The position numbers and the translations under genes were made by a program. 16,947 bases of DNA from Flavobacteriaceae bacterium (lineage in GTDB: Bacteria > Bacteroidota > Bacteroidia > Flavobacteriales > Flavobacteriaceae). This document shows positions 14,018 to 16,947 of this stretch, piece by piece; the stretch's first letter is position 1; the number at the start of each line of letters is the position of its first letter. The stretch lies in NCBI GenBank assembly GCA_949507465.1, contig CATEMS010000025.1, positions 1-16,947 on the forward strand, read 5' to 3'. The notes beneath the pieces were generated by a model that worked only from the letters and a program-made list of their open reading frames with translations, ran no database searches and had not been told where the DNA came from.

Positions 14018-15076
14018 ATGAAAAAGAAAATTTTACTTTCAACAAGCACTTTTTTAATGGCTGTGTTACTTTTTGTATCCTGTAGTAGGACAGAAGAAAA
14101 CATTCCTCTAGGTCAAGAAACTACTGAGATTACCGTCCAAAATTTTGTAAGGCCCACATCTCTTAGAAACCAAGAAATACCCTTTACTGTAATATCGCAG
14201 CAGGGGGTTGATGTAACCCAACAAGCTCAATTTTATGTAGATGGACAAGCTATTGACTCAAATGTGTTTTCCTCCAGCCAGGTGGGTGATTTTGTGGCCT
14301 ATGCTACCTATGTAGAGGATGGGGTGGAGGTTTCTACAACACCAGAAAATTTTAGTGTAATTATCCCAAAACGTAAAGTGGTTTTGGAGGATTACACAGG
14401 TACTTGGTGCGGCTTTTGCCCGAGTGTAGCTGCTGCTATTGAAGAGGCAGCACTAGAGAGTGATGATTTAGCAATTGTAGCCATCCATATTACTGCAAAT
14501 TCTAATCCAGACCCCATGCATTTTGATAATGTTGAAATTCTAAGAGATGCCTTTGAGATAGACGGGTTACCACAAGCACGCATAGATAGGTCACAATTTT
14601 GGTTTGCACCTTATTTCATCTCAGACGCTCTAGAAAATGCAGGCGCTACTACCACCTCTGCTGTTTCTTTTACCTCTACCTTAGATGGTGATCAATTAAT
14701 TACACAGGTAAATGTGGTTTCTGAAACTGGGATAAACCCTGGAGATAAACTAGTGGTGTATTTGCTTGAAGATGGAATTTTATACGATCAAGAAAACTAT
14801 TACAATGAAGATCCAACGAGTCCTTATTTTGGTTTAGGAAACCCAATTCCAAACTTTGAGCATAACCACACCTTGCGCGAGTCTTTATCTGCACCTCTTG
14901 GAGATGATATTGCCGCAGCTGGAGCCCTTGAAGAATACTCCGTTACCTACAACACTACAATCCCTGCAGATTATGTCAAGGAAAACCTAACATTAATTGG
15001 CATGTATGTCTCTGCAGATAACCTTGCCTACAACGCTCAGGTTGGACCCATTGATGCTGTGGTGGCCTATCAATAA
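14018..15076 (+). CDS. Omp28-related outer-membrane lipoprotein
   Basis: A 352-residue lipoprotein. The signal peptide ends in a lipobox (LLFVSC) with the lipidated Cys at C22. The acidic residues shortly after it (CSRTEEN) loosely resemble the Bacteroidota surface-export signal, so surface exposure is possible but unproven. Residues 35-115 form an Ig-like beta domain (PFTVISQQGVDVTQQAQFYVDGQ). Residues 118-352 are the Omp28 domain, opening with KVVLEDYTGTWCGFCPSVAAA and the CxxC pair C131/C134. C22, C131 and C134 are the only cysteines. Family members (Omp28 of Porphyromonas gingivalis) are surface antigens or adhesins of unclear biochemistry. It is divergent from the TlpA-DUF6029 unit, which suggests a shared envelope process, and it ends at a hairpin. 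Confidence 0.9.
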   Translation: MKKKILLSTSTFLMAVLLFVSCSRTEENIPLGQETTEITVQNFVRPTSLRNQEIPFTVISQQGVDVTQQAQFYVDGQAIDSNVFSSSQVGDFVAYATYVEDGVEVSTTPENFSVIIPKRKVVLEDYTGTWCGFCPSVAAAIEEAALESDDLAIVAIHITANSNPDPMHFDNVEILRDAFEIDGLPQARIDRSQFWFAPYFISDALENAGATTTSAVSFTSTLDGDQLITQVNVVSETGINPGDKLVVYLLEDGILYDQENYYNEDPTSPYFGLGNPIPNFEHNHTLRESLSAPLGDDIAAAGALEEYSVTYNTTIPADYVKENLTLIGMYVSADNLAYNAQVGPIDAVVAYQ

Positions 15077-15099
15077 AGAATGTACAGCACATAGATATT

Positions 15100-15133
15100 A
15101 AAAAAACCGAAACTATTGTTTTTGGTTTTTTTT
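15100..15133 (+). terminator. Intrinsic terminator after the Omp28 lipoprotein gene
   Basis: AAAAAAACCGAAAC can pair with GTTTTTGGTTTTTTT around a 4-base loop, with one G-T pair and one bulged T. A run of eight T's follows. It lies 23 bases after the stop codon and separates this gene from the same-strand FAD oxidoreductase. Confidence 0.65.
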
Positions 15134-15147
15134 ATGGCCTATACTAG

Positions 15148-15155
15148 TATCTTTA
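15148..15155 (+). promoter_or_regulatory. Candidate -7 element placing transcription start at the GTG codon
   Basis: TATCTTTA matches TAnnTTTG except for the last base. Its end lies only 4 bases from the GTG start at 15160. If used, the mRNA would begin at or next to the start codon (leaderless). Only the -7 box supports this. Confidence 0.3.
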
Positions 15156-15159
15156 CATT

Positions 15160-16224
15160 GTGAAACATGTTGATTACATAATAGTGGGTATGGGTATAGC
15201 AGGGCTTGTGTTCTCTAAAACCTTGCGTGATAAGGGCAAATCTTTTGTGGTTATTGACAACCCTAAACAAGGCGCTACAAAAGTATCTGGAGGTGTTTTA
15301 AACCCAACGGTTTTAAAACGTTTTACCCCGGCCTGGAATACGGTAGAGTTTGTTTTAAAAGCCGCACCCTTTTATGAATCTTTGGCTAGGGATATTGGCC
15401 AACAGGTACTCTCTGGGGTGGCCATTCACAGAATCTTAGCAAGTGTTGAGGAGCAAAATAACTGGATGGTGGCCTGTGATAAAGAAATCTTGTCTAGGTT
15501 TTTATCTCCCGAGATTTTAAAAAACAAAAACACTGCCATTAATGCTTCCTTTGGTTTGGGAGCTGTAACACAGGCCCAGATCATGAGGCCTTATGCTTTA
15601 CTGAAAACCTACCAAGACTTTTTAGAAAACCAGGATTTGTACATCAAAGACCAGTTTGATTACCAGGGGCTAATTGTTAGTAAATCATTTGTGCAATACA
15701 AAGATGTAAAGGCAACAAGAATTGTTTTTGCAGAAGGCTCTGGGGTAGTGCACAATCCTTATTTTACCCTAGATGTATCGCCAAAAGGGAAAAAGGTTTT
15801 TGTTGGTAATAAAGGAGAATACATCATCATAAAGGCTCCGGGGTTGCAAAGTCAGACTATTTTAAAGGGTCCTGTAATGGTTATCCCCCTGGGAGATGAT
15901 TTATATAAGGTAGGGGCTAGTTACGGCCGTGATGATTATTCTACCAACACGACCTTAGTGGCCTGCGAGGAAATTTCAGCAAAACTCAGCAAAATGATTT
16001 CTTGTGATTTTAGCGTTGTAGATCAAGTTACTGGCATACGCCCAACGGTAAAAGATAGAAAACCACTTGTTGGTTGCTTGCAAAATTCAAAGAGCGTTTC
16101 TTTTTTAAACGGTTTGGGCACCCGAGGACTCACAATGGCTCCCGGGCTTGCTGGGCATCTTTATGATTATTTAGAAAACGATGTTCAGATTCCTGAGCCT
16201 ATAGACATTCAAAGATTTGCATAG
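15160..16224 (+). CDS. FAD-dependent oxidoreductase (DAO family), similar to the oxidase half of MnmC
   Basis: A 354-residue flavoprotein that begins with GTG (KHVDYIIVGMGIAGL directly follows), since the dinucleotide-binding motif GMGIAG at 10-15 sits at the normal distance and there is no better upstream ATG. The family is D-amino-acid oxidase/glycine oxidase-like (PF01266). The segments GGVLNPTVLKRF (45-56), GIRPTVKDRKPLVG (292-305) and NGLGTRGLTMAPGLAGHL (317-334) resemble the C-terminal FAD domain of MnmC, which removes the carboxymethyl group from cmnm5U34 in tRNA. That makes a stand-alone tRNA-modification oxidase a reasonable idea, but a small-molecule amine oxidase such as ThiO is not excluded. 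No signal peptide, so cytoplasmic. It converges on the DUF983 gene with 28 bases between stops. Confidence 0.8.
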   Translation: MKHVDYIIVGMGIAGLVFSKTLRDKGKSFVVIDNPKQGATKVSGGVLNPTVLKRFTPAWNTVEFVLKAAPFYESLARDIGQQVLSGVAIHRILASVEEQNNWMVACDKEILSRFLSPEILKNKNTAINASFGLGAVTQAQIMRPYALLKTYQDFLENQDLYIKDQFDYQGLIVSKSFVQYKDVKATRIVFAEGSGVVHNPYFTLDVSPKGKKVFVGNKGEYIIIKAPGLQSQTILKGPVMVIPLGDDLYKVGASYGRDDYSTNTTLVACEEISAKLSKMISCDFSVVDQVTGIRPTVKDRKPLVGCLQNSKSVSFLNGLGTRGLTMAPGLAGHLYDYLENDVQIPEPIDIQRFA

Positions 16225-16252
16225 GGTGCTGTTGGCTTCCGATCTCTAATTT

Positions 16253-16624
16253 TTAGACCTTGCCCTTGTCAAAAGAAAAGAAAAAATTTATCCAAATGTT
16301 TCTTGATACTCTTGTGATCAGAGGAGACAACACAAGAAGGGTTATTAAAATGGCCACAAAAGAGGCTTTTGGGCCAAGGCTTATCATGCCATATGCAATG
16401 GTAAAGGCTGCCACTGCAACTGCTACACCAACGGCGTAGCTTACATACATAGCCCCATAGAAAAACGAAGGCTCTATTTTAAATTTGGTCTTACAATGTG
16501 GGCAATACTCATGCATTTTCAGGCTTTTAGAAATGCTGTATGCTGTTTTGTATTTATACATATCACCGCTATGACAAACGGGACATTTACCCGTAAAAAT
16601 GCTGTATATTTTATTCCCTTTCAT
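16253..16624 (-). CDS. DUF983 zinc-ribbon membrane protein
   Basis: A 123-residue protein of unknown function. Two CxxC knuckles, C14/C17 (GKCPVCHSGDM) and C41/C44 (EYCPHCKTKF), form a probable cytoplasmic zinc ribbon. They are followed by EPSFFYGAMYVSY and two membrane segments (about 56-80 and 84-105). The order ribbon, EPSFFYGAM, two helices is the DUF983 layout, and the length is typical. It faces the FAD oxidoreductase gene and is divergent from the ABC-F gene. The family has no established role known to me, so none is assigned. Confidence 0.85.
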   Translation of the reverse strand: MKGNKIYSIFTGKCPVCHSGDMYKYKTAYSISKSLKMHEYCPHCKTKFKIEPSFFYGAMYVSYAVGVAVAVAAFTIAYGMISLGPKASFVAILITLLVLSPLITRVSRNIWINFFFSFDKGKV

Positions 16625-16642
16625 TGCGCCAATTTTGTTTTT

Positions 16643-16669
16643 TTTGCACTACAAAAATAAGCATCTTTG
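16643..16669 (+). promoter_or_regulatory. Candidate promoter of the ABC-F gene
   Basis: TTTG at 16643-16646 and CATCTTTG at 16662-16669 (one mismatch to TAnnTTTG) are separated by 15 bases, slightly shorter than usual. A start about four bases beyond would leave a leader of roughly 40 bases before the ATG at 16716. It overlaps the minus-strand promoter of the DUF983 gene. Confidence 0.35.
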
Positions 16670-16679
16670 CAAATTCAAA
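16652..16679 (-). promoter_or_regulatory. Candidate promoter of the DUF983 gene
   Basis: On the minus strand TTTG (16679-16676) is followed after 16 bases by TATTTTTG (16659-16652), an exact TAnnTTTG box. The spacer is one or two bases shorter than the usual flavobacterial range. The ATG at 16624 follows 27 bases later. This is the most complete two-part promoter in the window. Confidence 0.5.
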
Positions 16680-16715
16680 TAGTGTATTTCTTTTTAGATG
16701 TTATCAAAATAAACT

Positions 16716-16947
16716 ATGCTTAATATACACAATCTATCTGTTTCTTTTCAAGGAACTTATTTGTTTGAAAATATAACATTTCAACTATCTGGCGGGACCC
16801 GGGTGGGGCTTGTGGGTAAAAATGGCGCTGGAAAATCTACCCTACTAAAAATTATTTCTGGAGAACAAGAGTATGACCAAGGTGCTATTGCCATGGATAA
16901 AGACGTGTCTATAGGTTTTCTAAAACAGGATATTGATTTTACCAAAG
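16716..16947 (+). CDS. ABC-F family ATP-binding protein (3' partial)
   Basis: The first 77 codons of an ABC-F ATPase, cut by the window end. It starts MLNIHNLSVSFQGTYLF, with an A-loop aromatic (Tyr15), and Walker A is GKNGAGKST at 34-42, followed by LLKIISGEQEYDQGAIAMDKDVSIGFLKQD. The short N-terminus with no membrane segment and the GFLKQD spacing before the arm region fit ABC-F proteins (Uup/EttA type). These are soluble tandem ATPases that act on the ribosome rather than transporters. The subtype (translation factor or antibiotic protection) cannot be told from this fragment. Confidence 0.85.
   Translation, partial: MLNIHNLSVSFQGTYLFENITFQLSGGTRVGLVGKNGAGKSTLLKIISGEQEYDQGAIAMDKDVSIGFLKQDIDFTK

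Noticed and set aside
14004..14021. ATG at 14004 just before the Omp28 lipoprotein.
   Set aside because: It reads M K K K R then TGA, far too short to be meaningful; it probably reflects the A-rich leader.
1..16947. Search for CRISPR repeats, insertion sequences, tRNAs, integrase or toxin-antitoxin genes.
   Set aside because: No spaced direct repeats, terminal inverted repeats, cloverleaf sequences or matching proteins were found by eye; the window reads as ordinary chromosomal flavobacterial sequence.

Overview
The window looks like chromosomal DNA from a flavobacterium (phylum Bacteroidota, class Flavobacteriia), probably a marine or free-living aerobe. The evidence is the AT-rich composition, very A/T-rich intergenic spacers with weak Shine-Dalgarno signals, several copies of the Bacteroidota -7 promoter element TAnnTTTG, secreted proteins with type IX secretion (T9SS) C-terminal sorting domains, and DUF6029 and Omp28 family envelope proteins. 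I see no tRNA, rRNA, CRISPR array, insertion sequence or phage gene. Genes fill nearly everything and no gene-free stretch reaches 300 bases; the longest spacer is 166 bases (4915-5080).

Layout. (1) 1-3751, plus strand: the end of a phenylacetate (paa) degradation operon. It holds paaZ (5' end outside the window, with an unusual C-terminal DinB/DUF1569-like fusion), an enoyl-CoA hydratase/isomerase and paaY (gamma-carbonic-anhydrase-fold thioesterase). (2) 3748-4914, minus: purT, formate-dependent purine synthesis, converging on paaY so tightly that the stop codons overlap. (3) 5081-5878, plus: a T9SS-secreted thioredoxin-like protein. (4) 5950-8248, minus: a membrane fatty acid desaturase followed 4 bases later by an aspartate-type aminotransferase. 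(5) 8357-8986, plus: rsmG, a 16S rRNA methyltransferase. (6) 9058-15076: an envelope block with a T9SS-secreted Omp28-like protein (minus), a small T9SS-type secreted protein (plus), a DUF6029 outer-membrane barrel and a TlpA-like thioredoxin (minus, one transcription unit), and a divergent Omp28 lipoprotein (plus). (7) 15160-16947: a GTG-started FAD oxidoreductase resembling the oxidase half of MnmC, a DUF983 zinc-ribbon membrane protein (minus), and the start of an ABC-F ATPase cut by the window end.

How the genes may work together. PaaZ opens the oxepin-CoA ring and oxidises the resulting aldehyde, the crotonase acts on ring-derived acyl-CoAs, and PaaY clears dead-end CoA thioesters. The least described part is the envelope block. 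Four proteins with thioredoxin-type CxxC sites lie within about 10 kb (one T9SS-secreted thioredoxin, one T9SS-secreted Omp28-like, one TlpA, one Omp28 lipoprotein). The DUF6029 barrel co-transcribed with the TlpA protein has exactly two cysteines in 557 residues, close together in a CVGGVC motif just before its final strand. I propose, as inference only, a thiol-disulfide relay of the cell envelope whose substrate or partner is the DUF6029 barrel. Three strong A-tract/stem/T-tract hairpins at 5900, 9011 and 11628 sit between convergent genes and can stop transcription in both directions.
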